From positions 3,038,001-3,102,000 of the forward strand of contig CAXXSS010000001.1 of NCBI GenBank assembly GCA_963676865.2: a stretch of 64,000 nucleotides of DNA. Reading direction: 5' to 3'. The notes beneath the pieces were generated by a model, which worked only from the letters and a program-made list of their open reading frames with translations, did not search any database and was not told the origin of the DNA. Position 1 is the first letter of the stretch; the number at the start of each line of letters is the position of its first letter. The stretch is from JAAYUD01 sp963676865 (GTDB lineage: Bacteria > Bacteroidota > Bacteroidia > Bacteroidales > Bacteroidaceae). A program made the translations under genes and the position numbers. Of this stretch, positions 25,214 to 34,126 are shown piece after piece.

Positions 25214-27304
25214 ATGCCTATGAAGATAGAAAACGTCTTATCTGCTACCTTATTACAACTTCGACAACTTTACAACAAAGAATTTCCTGATTTGATAGAC
25301 ATAACCGCTTCAAGCCAGAATGTCGTACAGTTTAAGCAATTCCTCGAAGAATATATATGTGCCCAATCTTCTTCCAAAGAAGATGTGGTGGGGCAATTGT
25401 TATTGCTTATTCATTATGACGGACAGGTTATTGATGAGCTCTCTACCGGTGAAAAAATAGCTGTCAATACAATCACTTTATTGTGGCAATTCCTCACGGA
25501 CAATCTCGAAGAACAAGAAATCAGTACAGATATTTTTATCGACCTTTTCTATCAGTTTCGGCGTTTGAATTATAATTTCGTTGCCAAAATATCCAAAAGG
25601 AAGCTTGATATGGATAGGTGGTCCTCGGGGATTGATCCTAAAATTGTTGAAATCAGAGAGGCCAATAAAGAAAGAATGCTGCATCTGTTGATACAAAAGA
25701 TAGAAAATCGAAAGAAGTTGCTGTCGCGTTTCCATTTTGCCGAAGGGATGAGTTATGATCAGAAATATGAGCAAGTGACGTTTTGGTGGGATGACTTCCG
25801 CTTCCAACTTGCTATGGCCGTAAAGACACCGGCCGAACTGAATCGTTTTCTGGCTTGTTCATTGTCTACTTCGACCATGTATCTATTGATTACGGCATAT
25901 CATAAAGGTATGCCTTTTTTTGCTACTCCTTATTATTTGTCGTTGCTTGATGTGACGCATACCTATGATGATGAAACGATAAGAAGCTATGTTATTTATT
26001 CACCGCAACTAGTCGATACGTATGGAAATATCCGCGCGTGGGAAAAAGAAGATTTGGTTGAAGAAGGAAAACCGAATGCTGCCGGATGGCTTCTACCCGA
26101 CGGTCATAATATACATCGCCGTTACCCCGAAGTAGCCATCTTGATTCCCGACACGATGGGGCGTGCCTGTGGAGGGCTTTGTGCGTCTTGTCAGCGTATG
26201 TACGATTTTCAAAGCAAGCGGTTGAACTTCGAATTTGAAAGTCTCAGACCCAAAGAAGCATGGAATCATAAATTGCATCGGTTGATGACTTATTTTGAGG
26301 AAGATACTCAGCTGAGGGATATCCTTATCACAGGTGGAGATGCGTTGATGAGTCAGAACAAGACGCTTCGGAATATTCTGAGTGCGGTGTATCACATGGC
26401 TTGTCGCAAACGTAAAGCCAACGAAGAGAGGGCCGATGGTGAGAAATATGCCGAATTGCAGCGTGTACGTTTGGGTACCAGATTGCTGGCGTATTTGCCG
26501 ATGAGGATTGATGATGAACTGATAGATATTCTTAGCGAATTTCGGCAGAAAGCGGCAGCTATAGGCGTCAAGCAGTTCATTATCCAGACACATTTTCAGT
26601 CGCCGTTAGAGGTCACTCCTTGTGCCCAAGAAGGTATCAAGAAGATACTTTCGTCCGGATGGCTCATCACCAATCAATTGGTATATACGGTAGCTGCATC
26701 GAGACGTGGACATACGGCTAAGTTGCGCAAAACGTTGAATAATTTGGGTATACTGTGTTATTATACTTTTTCGGTGAAGGGATTTATGGAAAATTATGCT
26801 GTCTTTACTCCCAATAGCCGTTCCATACAAGAGCAAATGGAAGAGAAAGCGTTTGGTCGTCTCACAGCCAAACAAGCAGACGAACTTGCTCAGAAGCTGG
26901 ATGAAGGTGGCGACATAGCTACTGCCATACGTCGGTTTATGAAGAAACACCAGTTGCCCTTTATGGCTACAGACCGCAGTGTACTCAATTTGCCTGCAAT
27001 AGGCAAGAGCATGAGTTTCAAAATGATTGGAATGACAGATAAGGGGAGGCGGATTCTTTGCTTTACCCATGATCATACTCGTCGTCACAGTCCGATTATA
27101 GACCACATGGGGGATATCTTTATAGTCGAAAATAAGTCGTTGTCTGCTTATTTGAGACAATTAAATAAGATGGGAGAAAACCTGGACGGCTATCAGTCTA
27201 TATGGAACTATACCCAAAGTGATACCGAACCTCGCTTCAAACTTTACAATTATCCGGATTTTGACTTTGATACAACCGAATCTATGAGCAATTTATCTTT
27301 GTAA
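25214..27304 (+). CDS. KamA-family radical SAM protein (lysine 2,3-aminomutase-like)
   Basis: A 696-residue radical SAM protein of the KamA/YodO family. The [4Fe-4S]/SAM motif CxxxCxxC is at Cys 319, 323 and 326 (ACGGLCASCQRMY). Also seen: DILITGGDALMSQN (SAM-binding GGD), QTHFQSPLEVTP, and 'VYTVAASRRGHTAKLRKTLNNLG'. It is much longer than typical lysine 2,3-aminomutases (about 400-470) because of an extra N-terminal helical region of about 200 residues and a longer C-terminus. This long type occurs in Bacteroidetes and its substrate is not known. No AblB-type acetyltransferase is next to it in an operon. Confidence 0.85.
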   Translation: MPMKIENVLSATLLQLRQLYNKEFPDLIDITASSQNVVQFKQFLEEYICAQSSSKEDVVGQLLLLIHYDGQVIDELSTGEKIAVNTITLLWQFLTDNLEEQEISTDIFIDLFYQFRRLNYNFVAKISKRKLDMDRWSSGIDPKIVEIREANKERMLHLLIQKIENRKKLLSRFHFAEGMSYDQKYEQVTFWWDDFRFQLAMAVKTPAELNRFLACSLSTSTMYLLITAYHKGMPFFATPYYLSLLDVTHTYDDETIRSYVIYSPQLVDTYGNIRAWEKEDLVEEGKPNAAGWLLPDGHNIHRRYPEVAILIPDTMGRACGGLCASCQRMYDFQSKRLNFEFESLRPKEAWNHKLHRLMTYFEEDTQLRDILITGGDALMSQNKTLRNILSAVYHMACRKRKANEERADGEKYAELQRVRLGTRLLAYLPMRIDDELIDILSEFRQKAAAIGVKQFIIQTHFQSPLEVTPCAQEGIKKILSSGWLITNQLVYTVAASRRGHTAKLRKTLNNLGILCYYTFSVKGFMENYAVFTPNSRSIQEQMEEKAFGRLTAKQADELAQKLDEGGDIATAIRRFMKKHQLPFMATDRSVLNLPAIGKSMSFKMIGMTDKGRRILCFTHDHTRRHSPIIDHMGDIFIVENKSLSAYLRQLNKMGENLDGYQSIWNYTQSDTEPRFKLYNYPDFDFDTTESMSNLSL

Positions 27305-27329
27305 GTTGCTCATATTGGTTTTCTTTTGT

Positions 27330-27581
27330 TTATTCCATGTGTTTTTTTAGCCATGTCGATGCATACCAGCAGGTTGCTACTGGCTTTAGATTCTTTTGCA
27401 AGGCATAGTCGTATACGTATTTCACTAATTTGGAAGCAATGCCTTGCCCTTCGAGTGGACTTGGAACATAGGTGTGTACTATGTTCAGTGTTTCGTTTTC
27501 CAATTCATACTCTACATAGGCCGTATAACCATTCTTTTCGGTCCATGCTTTGCGGTTTTCTGTATCATGTTTGATTTCCAT
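27330..27581 (-). CDS. Short GNAT-family N-acetyltransferase (YjdJ type)
   Basis: An 83-residue GNAT-like protein of the minimal YjdJ/Atat_CG type: AYVEYELENETLNIVHTYVPSPLEGQGIASKLVKYV contains the acetyl-CoA loop (G-Q-G-I-A), and it ends with CWYASTWLKKHME. Length is typical for this short subfamily. Convergent with the KamA-like gene, whose stop is 26 bases away, so not an ablAB operon. TATATTTG is at 27654-27661 on its strand. Substrate unknown. Confidence 0.87.
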   Translation of the reverse strand: MEIKHDTENRKAWTEKNGYTAYVEYELENETLNIVHTYVPSPLEGQGIASKLVKYVYDYALQKNLKPVATCWYASTWLKKHME

Positions 27582-27749
27582 AGGGCTTCGTTTTTAGTCC
27601 GATTCTACTTATACTGCATAGGTTTATTTCTTTCCTTCTATGATATTCCATAACAAATATAATGTTTATATTTGAATGATAAAAACTAAAAATGCATTTT
27701 GTTTTCATTTTTATTGAATTCCTTTTGTTCTCATTTCTAAAATAGAATG

Positions 27750-27781
27750 TTGCTTTTAATGCCGAAAATAGAATATTTTTG
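27750..27781 (+). promoter_or_regulatory. Promoter of the YjbQ-family gene
   Basis: TTG (27750-27752), 21-base spacer, TATTTTTG (27774-27781), about 20 bases before the ATG. Confidence 0.6.
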
Positions 27782-27802
27782 TACTCAAAATAAGGTCTTA
27801 TC

Positions 27803-28213
27803 ATGATACAGCAAGTAGAGTTTACATTGAAGCCGGTAGCGTGCGGTTTCCATTTGATAACGCAGGAAGTAGTGCGCCATCTACCTCAGTTGCCCGAGAA
27901 AGGATTGCTTCATCTTTTTGTGAAGCATACGAGTTGTGGACTGTGCATCAACGAAAATGCAGATCCGGATGTTCGCTACGATTTGAAAACGATATTCGAT
28001 AAAATGGTTCCGGAGCATACCGGATATTACCGCCATACGCTAGAAGGTAGCGATGATATGCCGAGCCATGCCAAATCGGTTGTCGTAGGTGCAAGTCTTA
28101 CGATTCCTATATCCAGGGGCAAACTGAATATGGGTATGTGGCAAGGCATCTATCTTTGCGAGTTTAGGGATTATGGCGGAGCTAGAGAGCTGGTTGCCAC
28201 TATTATGGAATAG
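27803..28213 (+). CDS. YjbQ/UPF0047 family protein
   Basis: A 136-residue protein of the YjbQ (UPF0047) family. Members have weak thiamine-phosphate synthase activity in vitro; the natural role is unclear. Seen: GLLHLFVKHTSCGLCINENADPD (His and Cys of the conserved site), PSHAKSVVVGASLTIPI and MGMWQGIYLCEFRD. The normal length is about 135-140. Alone in its transcription unit. Confidence 0.9.
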   Translation: MIQQVEFTLKPVACGFHLITQEVVRHLPQLPEKGLLHLFVKHTSCGLCINENADPDVRYDLKTIFDKMVPEHTGYYRHTLEGSDDMPSHAKSVVVGASLTIPISRGKLNMGMWQGIYLCEFRDYGGARELVATIME

Positions 28214-28239
28214 AAAACATGAGAGGAAAGGGCACCCAA

Positions 28240-29016
28240 TTAGAGTCCTCTTGCTTTGTATATGCGGTCTTTGGCGTCTGTTATTTCCTTGAATTTCTTT
28301 TCGGCGGCTTTACGAATGTCTTCTCCCAATGTAGCTACACGGTCAGGGTGGTGCTTCAGGGCTTGCTGGCGATAGGCAGAGCGTACTTCATCGTCGGTAG
28401 CAGTGGATGATATTCCTAGAATTTTATAGGCGTCATTCAGACTGTTACTGTTCAGATTGAGCATCGAATCGATATCTTGAGCCGACAAGCGCATATATTG
28501 TGCTACTTCTTTCAATGCTAGAACTTCTTCCGGACTAACGTTGCCATCAGCTTGCGATATCAGAACCAGAAAATTGAGTAGTTGCAATCGTTCGCTTTCG
28601 CCTAGATTGCCTGCTATTTGTTCGCAGCAGTCGTGTATGGTTTGTTTGAATGCATACGGATTGCCACTGTTCATTTGATCTTGTTCCTTAAATAGTTTTA
28701 GTAGAATATCTTCTCCCTGCTTTACTGCTGCCTCGCCGAAGTTGGTACGCAAAAAACGCCGTACCAGTTCCATTTCGCTATGCATTATTTTCCCATCAGC
28801 CTTGATGATGTAAGAGGCCAAAACCAATAAAGAGAAGAGAAAACTATTGCGTTGCCCTTCGTACACTTGTTGCTTTGAATATTCGCCGGATACATCATTT
28901 GATACGTTTCCGCTGAGTGCATCAAATAATGCGCCCACCGCCAAACCTGCTAAAGCTCCCAGCGGGCCTCCGGTCATGAAGCCCATTATTCCGCCTATCC
29001 ATTTACCTGCTGCCAT
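28240..29016 (-). CDS. TerB-like plus J-domain protein (DjlA-like)
   Basis: A 258-residue co-chaperone-like protein. N-terminus is hydrophobic and Gly-rich (GGIMGFMTGGPLGALAGLAVG), a likely membrane-embedding hairpin. Residues about 50-175 are a TerB/DUF533-like helical domain (SLLVLASYIIKADGKIMHSEM ... ISQADGNVSPEEVLAL, the two acidic ADGx loops). Residues about 195-258 form a DnaJ domain with the HPD tripeptide (DAYKILGISST...HHPDR). This order matches DjlA-type proteins that stimulate DnaK. TAACTTTG lies at 29031-29038 upstream. Confidence 0.9.
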   Translation of the reverse strand: MAAGKWIGGIMGFMTGGPLGALAGLAVGALFDALSGNVSNDVSGEYSKQQVYEGQRNSFLFSLLVLASYIIKADGKIMHSEMELVRRFLRTNFGEAAVKQGEDILLKLFKEQDQMNSGNPYAFKQTIHDCCEQIAGNLGESERLQLLNFLVLISQADGNVSPEEVLALKEVAQYMRLSAQDIDSMLNLNSNSLNDAYKILGISSTATDDEVRSAYRQQALKHHPDRVATLGEDIRKAAEKKFKEITDAKDRIYKARGL

Positions 29017-29116
29017 ATATTGAAAAAATACAAAGTTAATATCGTAATGTCTGTACGCCGCAAAGATAAGAGTTATTTATCGAATGTCAAAGCAGAAGCC
29101 TATGTCCAACCATATA

Positions 29117-29650
29117 CTATTCCAATTTCTTTAATATATTTTTTCGTGTGCTCCTTATTCCTGCTTCCAGAAAATCGGGCTCCATCATTTCTATCGTTAC
29201 TTTTAGCTCGCTGCTCAACTCCTTGAATAAATGGCATTGTTCATAAGCAAGCTTCATACACAGGCATCGTATACCGATGGGTTCACTTGCATCTGCCATG
29301 TGTCCCAAGCAGAAGTCCAGAAAATCTGTGCGTATATTCTCTTTGACGAACGGTTGTCGATTTAAGAGGGTCAATATCAGCCTGCATTTTGTTTGGCTAT
29401 TTGTTTTCATAGCCTCGTTTATCAACTCTTCGTGCTTCTGATAGAGCCACTCGTTGTTGTACAGATCAAAATGTGTAAACACCCAAGCTGCGTTGTCCGA
29501 TGTTCGTTTGTCTGTATCAAATAGCAGTTCATACAATGCTTCTTTCTTTCTGTTGTTTTGTTTTCCTTGTGTCAGATAGGCTATTTCTTGAATATCATTG
29601 TCGTGAATTATTCCCGATAATCTTTCTTTGAACGGATTGCTACTCTTCAT
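29117..29650 (-). CDS. Conserved hypothetical helical protein
   Basis: A 177-residue, mostly alpha-helical soluble protein with HEAT-repeat-like pairs (KKEALYELLFDTDKRTSDNAAWVFTH, then KCRLILTLLNRQPF, then IGIRCLCMKLAYEQC). I do not recognise a named family, but the pattern resembles adenylosuccinate-lyase-like or HEAT proteins found in Bacteroides. No signal peptide. It follows the DUF169 gene by 49 bases on the same strand and may be cotranscribed. Confidence 0.7.
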   Translation of the reverse strand: MKSSNPFKERLSGIIHDNDIQEIAYLTQGKQNNRKKEALYELLFDTDKRTSDNAAWVFTHFDLYNNEWLYQKHEELINEAMKTNSQTKCRLILTLLNRQPFVKENIRTDFLDFCLGHMADASEPIGIRCLCMKLAYEQCHLFKELSSELKVTIEMMEPDFLEAGIRSTRKNILKKLE

Positions 29651-29699
29651 TGTCTTGCCAATAATAGATATTATATATATGTGTGAGTTGTCTTGTCCG

Positions 29700-30410
29700 C
29701 TATTTCTCCATTCGCTCTTTTATCTTTCCCCATGCATGGGTAGCAAATAGGCAGCATTTACGCATTGTCTTGCTCATTTGTTCGAAGCGACACTGTGGTA
29801 TTACGAAACCAAGTTCATTTTCGCTTATGTGCGGCCTTACAGAAGGATCTAGGAGCCCGATGAAAGTGCGATACCCTTTTCGTCTGTTTTCTTGTACTGC
29901 ACAAGCTACTACCGAAGAGCAACCCGATCCGAACATAGCAGTTACTGTGTCTGGAGCATTATTGTCATAGAACGCCCAAGAACAAAGCCCTGAGAGCATA
30001 TCGGGAGTGGCAAAGAAAAGTAGCCCTTCCATATCTTCCAAACTTTTTACTTGATCTATGCGTACAAAGTCGAGGTACTTTTTATCTGTTTTTGTTACCT
30101 CCAGGTCTTCTATGAAGTCAATCACCATTTCGGGTGTTTCTTTGTATTTTTCCTTATGCGATACGAAGTCGGGGACCATTTCGGGCATTTCTTTGAAACC
30201 TGTATAAAATTGCCCACCCATACAACCTATTACTGCTGCGTTGAGGCTTATGGGATGACCTTGCCGCACAGCCTGTAAGCCTTTGAAGAAGCAGCCGCCT
30301 ATCTTTTCTGTTTGTGCCATCGGCTCATTTGTATATTTGAATACAATAGGTAGAGGAGCTTTCTCTCCGAATGCTTCTCTATAATCCGAAATAAATTTCT
30401 TTACGTTCAT
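29700..30410 (-). CDS. DUF169 family protein
   Basis: A 236-residue DUF169 protein (uncharacterised, possibly ArCR-like): PLPIVFKYTNEP, GGCFFKGLQAVRQGHPISLN (Cys), VIGCMGGQFYTGF and MFGSGCSSVVACAVQEN with conserved Cys residues. A metal or cofactor link has been suggested for the family because of the Cys content, but function is unknown. Full length. Confidence 0.85.
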   Translation of the reverse strand: MNVKKFISDYREAFGEKAPLPIVFKYTNEPMAQTEKIGGCFFKGLQAVRQGHPISLNAAVIGCMGGQFYTGFKEMPEMVPDFVSHKEKYKETPEMVIDFIEDLEVTKTDKKYLDFVRIDQVKSLEDMEGLLFFATPDMLSGLCSWAFYDNNAPDTVTAMFGSGCSSVVACAVQENRRKGYRTFIGLLDPSVRPHISENELGFVIPQCRFEQMSKTMRKCCLFATHAWGKIKERMEK

Positions 30411-30577
30411 AATCGTCTCTATACTAAGTTTGTGTTTTTAATGTCTACCTCAACCTTGTGTTATGTAAAGATAGATGTAATTTGCTAAATGATAAAGGAA
30501 AATCAGCAAAAAATAACCGTCTGTATTTCAAACAGATCATTTATTTCTCGAAATCTTTTCTGAATGCAAAATCATAT

Positions 30578-30608
30578 TTTGAATTTTCATTCACTTGACG
30601 TACCTTCG
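30578..30608 (+). promoter_or_regulatory. Promoter of the 60-aa basic protein gene
   Basis: TTTG (30578-30581), 19-base spacer, TACCTTCG (30601-30608). One base differs from the -7 consensus. It supports the small gene at 30668 as real. Confidence 0.5.
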
Positions 30609-30667
30609 TGCTTCGTTAAGATGAGGAGCAAATACACCAAAAACGACAAAATATAAAAGAGAACGCA

Positions 30668-30850
30668 ATGAAAATACGTAAACGCAAGCTTGGAGCTATC
30701 ACCATGTCAGACTATATCAAGGCAGCCCGCAAGGGTAGTCGCTCTGCCGAACAAGAACTCTTGGGACCTGGTTTTCATTCGATAGACAAAACGCATCGGT
30801 CCAAAAAGATGTATACCCGCAAGCCAAAGCACAGAGGAACTGAAGAATAG
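30668..30850 (+). CDS. Small basic conserved protein (60 aa)
   Basis: 60 residues, strongly basic (MKIRKRKLGAITMSDYIKAA..., KKMYTRKPKHRG). Similar 'KRKLGA.TMSDY.KA.RKGSR' small proteins are, as I recall, common in Bacteroidales, but no function is known to me. A promoter-like sequence lies about 60 bases upstream. The high Lys/Arg content suggests nucleic-acid or ribosome contact; this is inference only. Confidence 0.68.
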   Translation: MKIRKRKLGAITMSDYIKAARKGSRSAEQELLGPGFHSIDKTHRSKKMYTRKPKHRGTEE

Positions 30851-30931
30851 CACTATTATTGTGCAATAGAACTGAGGTGCATCAAAAAGTAAAATGTGTG
30901 ATCATGCTATTTTGATGAATGTATAATTGTA

Positions 30932-31639
30932 CTATAAATCTTTATATTTGCCCTCTACGTATCCCAATATTTCAGCCGATTTTGTTTTGGCTTCTTTAGA
31001 GTTCATCAGATGGTTCTCTTTTAGATAAGCTTCAAAAGCTTCTGTTTTTTTCTTATAGGGAAGAAGAGTTAATTTGCCTACAATTGTTCTTAAAGGTTGG
31101 TTTGTGTAATTACCTCTATTGATATTAATTCGGTTTGAATTGATGATAATTGTTTTGTCCGTTCGTGGATCATTGATAGCTCTTTTTAGAACTTGTATAT
31201 TTTCAATATCTGCATTATTGCATGTGTCTATTATTTGTTCTTTTAAATTACTAGGCCCTTGTATCTTATCTTTTGCAAAAATAGCACTCCTTACAAGTAA
31301 ACTCAAGTAATTGTCATCTATTGATAGACATATATCTACTCCACCTCTTTTACCTCTTATTATATTATCTTTTTCTAGTACTCCTCTTCTATGAAAATAG
31401 AATTTACCAAATCTTTTTTCTGTCTTTTGTAACTCATTCTTATGTACGCTTTCGTCAGGGAAATAGGTCTCATTATAATAATACGATTCTACTTCTAATG
31501 GATAGACGAGCAATTTATTTGGCAGTTCTATCATGTAGTCACACAAAATAAGTTGGTTTATCTTTTGTAATTGTTTTACAATATCAGCTTCTTTCGTCAA
31601 ATTTTTGAGCAATGACAATGACTCTTTTATTTTTTCCAT
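30932..31639 (-). CDS. Hypothetical protein, possible DNA glycosylase-like fold
   Basis: A 235-residue soluble protein that I do not recognise with confidence. Residues about 45-150 show an order of motifs that recalls the alkyladenine DNA glycosylase (AAG/MPG) fold: VESYYYNETYFPDESVHKN, GKFYFHRRG, GGVDICLSID, LLVRSAIF, then GPSNLKEQI. This resemblance is weak and read by eye. The N-terminal 30 residues form a helix and the C-terminus is basic. No operon partner. A palindromic element lies upstream in the divergent gap. Confidence 0.6.
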   Translation of the reverse strand: MEKIKESLSLLKNLTKEADIVKQLQKINQLILCDYMIELPNKLLVYPLEVESYYYNETYFPDESVHKNELQKTEKRFGKFYFHRRGVLEKDNIIRGKRGGVDICLSIDDNYLSLLVRSAIFAKDKIQGPSNLKEQIIDTCNNADIENIQVLKRAINDPRTDKTIIINSNRININRGNYTNQPLRTIVGKLTLLPYKKKTEAFEAYLKENHLMNSKEAKTKSAEILGYVEGKYKDL

Positions 31640-31841
31640 ATCGTACTATTATTAATTAATTGTTTGTTGCAATCTATTATTAACAAGGCTATAGGTGATA
31701 GTGTTTTAATATTATTATTTCAGTTATGGTTGTACAGTTTAATTATATGGTTTTGCAAACATAAATAAAAAATCGGATTAATCCAAAATAAAGTGATTCT
31801 GATGCGATTTGGATGGCCCAATTATAATGTGGTGATTCAGT

Positions 31842-31921
31842 TTTGTCATATGTTAGTTTTTCTGGTGACGTCCTTAAGTTTTCTACGTGACGTACATACG
31901 ACAACAAAAAAACATACATAT
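31842..31921 (+). repeat. Dispersed palindromic element (family A copy)
   Basis: TTGTCATATGTTAG, T-run, CTGGTGACGTCCTTAAG, TTTTCTACGTGACG, TACATACGACA, ending near CATATG at 31916-31921. The first part matches 56757-56795 and the reverse of 16135-16172 closely; the second half diverges. It lies between divergent genes. Confidence 0.7.
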
Positions 31922-31993
31922 GTGAATGGGGTGAAGAATGGATTATAGGTGAGGCAAGCGAAATCATTTTATGTTGTCATATTTTACCAAAAA

Positions 31994-32154
31994 TGCCGAA
32001 GGTGCCGAAGTACATATAGAGAGTTCTAAATTTTTTTTATTCGACGTTTTATACTAATATCAAAAGGATATATATAATAAGTAAATATACTATACAAATA
32101 ATCTAAAAATAAAAAAAATAAAGAGGAGTGGAAAGTACTTCGGCACCTTCGGCA
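31994..32154. repeat. 161-bp element with perfect 20-bp terminal inverted repeats
   Basis: TGCCGAAGGTGCCGAAGTAC (31994-32013) is exactly complementary to 32135-32154. Between them are 121 bases of very AT-rich DNA without an ORF. The repeat itself contains a 9-base tandem (GCCGAAGGT/GCCGAAGTA). This is the architecture of a MITE or a long-range hairpin. Confidence 0.8.
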
Positions 32155-32652
32155 GGGCTATGTCGATTTTCGAAGCTGTAGTATATTGTAGCTGCGATTT
32201 CTGAGTTGACCAATAATTTAGTCACTTTTTGGAAAAAGGGGGTGGACGCATATTTTTGTTGTGTTGACTATTATTTCATAATGTCGCAAAAGATATGCTT
32301 ACAATCATATTATGTAATCATTGTAAGCCTTTTTAGTTCTATTTAATATTAATAAGAATACCCTATTTATTCCAATTTTCCTTGATTTCAGAAAAAGACG
32401 AAAATTATTGGTCAGAAAGATAATAGGTCGTTATTTGTAATGTTTATTCTATTGTTGCTTTGAATCAATTTATTGAATAACTCTTTATCTTGGGTATTTC
32501 TGCTAATCTCGTTCCGAAATTTGAGTGCTTTTGATAGGTCCCGTAATGAGATGTCTTTTTAGCAAGCTAAATAAATCTGAATTATTAGCTAAAATCCCAC
32601 TTTTTATTACTACTTTTGGTTTTTAAATTAAAAAGAAGAGATAATCAGAACA

Positions 32653-34104
32653 ATGAATAAGGTATATACGTTTTTTTTATTGCTTATTTTATGTTGTGCA
32701 ACTGCCAGCAGCCAGACGATAGACGAATTGAAAACTCTTTTCGAGAACCAACAGTATGGAGAAGCACTGCCACAACTCAAGAAAATGATAAAAATACAAC
32801 CGGCAAATGTGAATTTGAACTATTGGTATGGTGAAAGTCTACGTAAGACCGGCAATCCGGAAATGGCTGTTAAGTATCTGGAGATAGCATCAAAACGTGG
32901 AATCTCGGCAGCCAATTTATCTCTTGGGAGAACTTGCGAAGCACTTTATCAGTTTGACAAGGCTTCTGTCTACTATAATAACTACCGTCGTATGCTGCTA
33001 CAGCAGAAACGAGCTACCGATGAAGTCGATCGCGACATAATGCATTGTAAAATGGGGCTCAATATGTTGCAGGGAGTAGAGAAAGTCTGTATCATCGATA
33101 GCTTTGTGGTCGATAAAAAAGATTTTTTAAGTGCTTACAAATTAAGTCACGAATCGGGTAGCCTATACTATTTCAAAGATTACTTCAAATCCGATTCGAC
33201 CTCTACCGCTACTACTGTTTACGAAAACGAGCGGCAGAACCGTATATTGTACGGAGGGGCTTCGACAAATGGCTCTATCAAGTTGTTTTCTAGAATCAAG
33301 ACGACAGACGAGGGGTGGAGTACTCCTACTGCGCTGCCCGATGTTATCAACGAAACCGATCATGTGAATTACCCTTTTCTGCTCGACGATGGTGTAACGC
33401 TCTATTTCGCAGCCGATGGCAAAAATTCGTTGGGAGGCTATGATATTTTCGTTACCCGCTATGATACGAATACGGATAGTTATCTGAAACCCGATAATAT
33501 AGGTATGCCGTTCAATTCGACTTTCAACGATTATATGTTGGCTATCGATACTTATCACAATATCGGATGGTTTGCTTCCGATCGTTACCAACCGAGTTCG
33601 AAAGTCTGCATCTATGTCTTTGTTCCCAATGCGGCAAAGGTAGTATACGATATTAAGACTATAGAACCGGGCAAACTTATCGGTCTAGCCAAACTGAATG
33701 CTATTCAGTCCACATGGATCGATAGTGACAAAGTGAACGCTTCTCGTAAAGAGTTGGATAAGATACTTAGCCGCAAGCCTGTTGCTCAACGCAAGGGCGA
33801 TAGCAACTATGTGTTCACTTTTGTTGTCAACGACAGTCATATTTATCACGAATATACTGACTTCAAATCCGAAGAGGCATTGGAATCTTTTAAGAAATGG
33901 GAACAAGAGCAACACAAATTTGAGCAGAACAAAAAGCGGCTCGAAACTCTACGTATGCAATATGCGCAATCTGATTCTGCACTCAAAAAGAATCTGAGTA
34001 ACACTATTCTTTCTTTGGAACGCCAACAATTGGAGGAAGAACCTACTTTGGAAAAGCAAACATTGCTCATCCGTAAACTTGAAATAATGAAGTTAACACG
34101 ATAA
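32653..34104 (+). CDS. Exported TPR plus PD40 (WD40-like) protein
   Basis: 483 residues, with a signal peptide (about 1-20, CCATASSQ; a Cys at about 15 makes a lipoprotein possible). Residues about 22-130 hold TPR-like helices (NLNYWYGESLRKTGNPEMAVKYLEIA...). Residues about 185-320 have PD40-like beta-propeller repeats (YPFLLDDGVTLYFAADGKNSLGGYDIFVTRY). The C-terminal about 90 residues form a coiled coil. PD40-TPR proteins in Bacteroidetes usually act with OmpA-like or envelope complexes. It lies just upstream of nfeD and floA on the same strand (22-base gap), so one operon is likely. Confidence 0.85.
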   Translation: MNKVYTFFLLLILCCATASSQTIDELKTLFENQQYGEALPQLKKMIKIQPANVNLNYWYGESLRKTGNPEMAVKYLEIASKRGISAANLSLGRTCEALYQFDKASVYYNNYRRMLLQQKRATDEVDRDIMHCKMGLNMLQGVEKVCIIDSFVVDKKDFLSAYKLSHESGSLYYFKDYFKSDSTSTATTVYENERQNRILYGGASTNGSIKLFSRIKTTDEGWSTPTALPDVINETDHVNYPFLLDDGVTLYFAADGKNSLGGYDIFVTRYDTNTDSYLKPDNIGMPFNSTFNDYMLAIDTYHNIGWFASDRYQPSSKVCIYVFVPNAAKVVYDIKTIEPGKLIGLAKLNAIQSTWIDSDKVNASRKELDKILSRKPVAQRKGDSNYVFTFVVNDSHIYHEYTDFKSEEALESFKKWEQEQHKFEQNKKRLETLRMQYAQSDSALKKNLSNTILSLERQQLEEEPTLEKQTLLIRKLEIMKLTR

Positions 34105-34126
34105 TAACCTATAATTAAAAACGTAT

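Larger units (their letters stand above)
31640..32652. other. 1-kb gene-poor intergenic region
   Basis: Holds a family A palindromic element (31842-31921) and a 161-bp element bounded by 20-bp perfect inverted repeats (31994-32154). The remainder to 32652 is AT-rich. A minus-strand open stretch of 48 codons (32412-32558) has no start codon. TACTTTTG (32611-32618) may be the -7 box of the TPR gene. Confidence 0.55.

Noticed and set aside
25214..27581. ablA-ablB operon (lysine aminomutase plus beta-lysine acetyltransferase)
   Set aside because: The GNAT gene is convergent and only 83 aa (YjdJ type), not the roughly 270-aa AblB.
31743..31967. 74-aa minus-strand ORF across the palindromic element
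   Set aside because: Made up mostly of repeat sequence, no homology or ribosome site. Treated as a chance ORF.
32412..32558. 48-codon minus-strand open stretch with protein-like composition (SLRDLSKALKFRNEISR...)
   Set aside because: It has no start codon, is bounded by stops on both sides, and another frame over the same DNA looks equally protein-like. Too weak to call even as a pseudogene.
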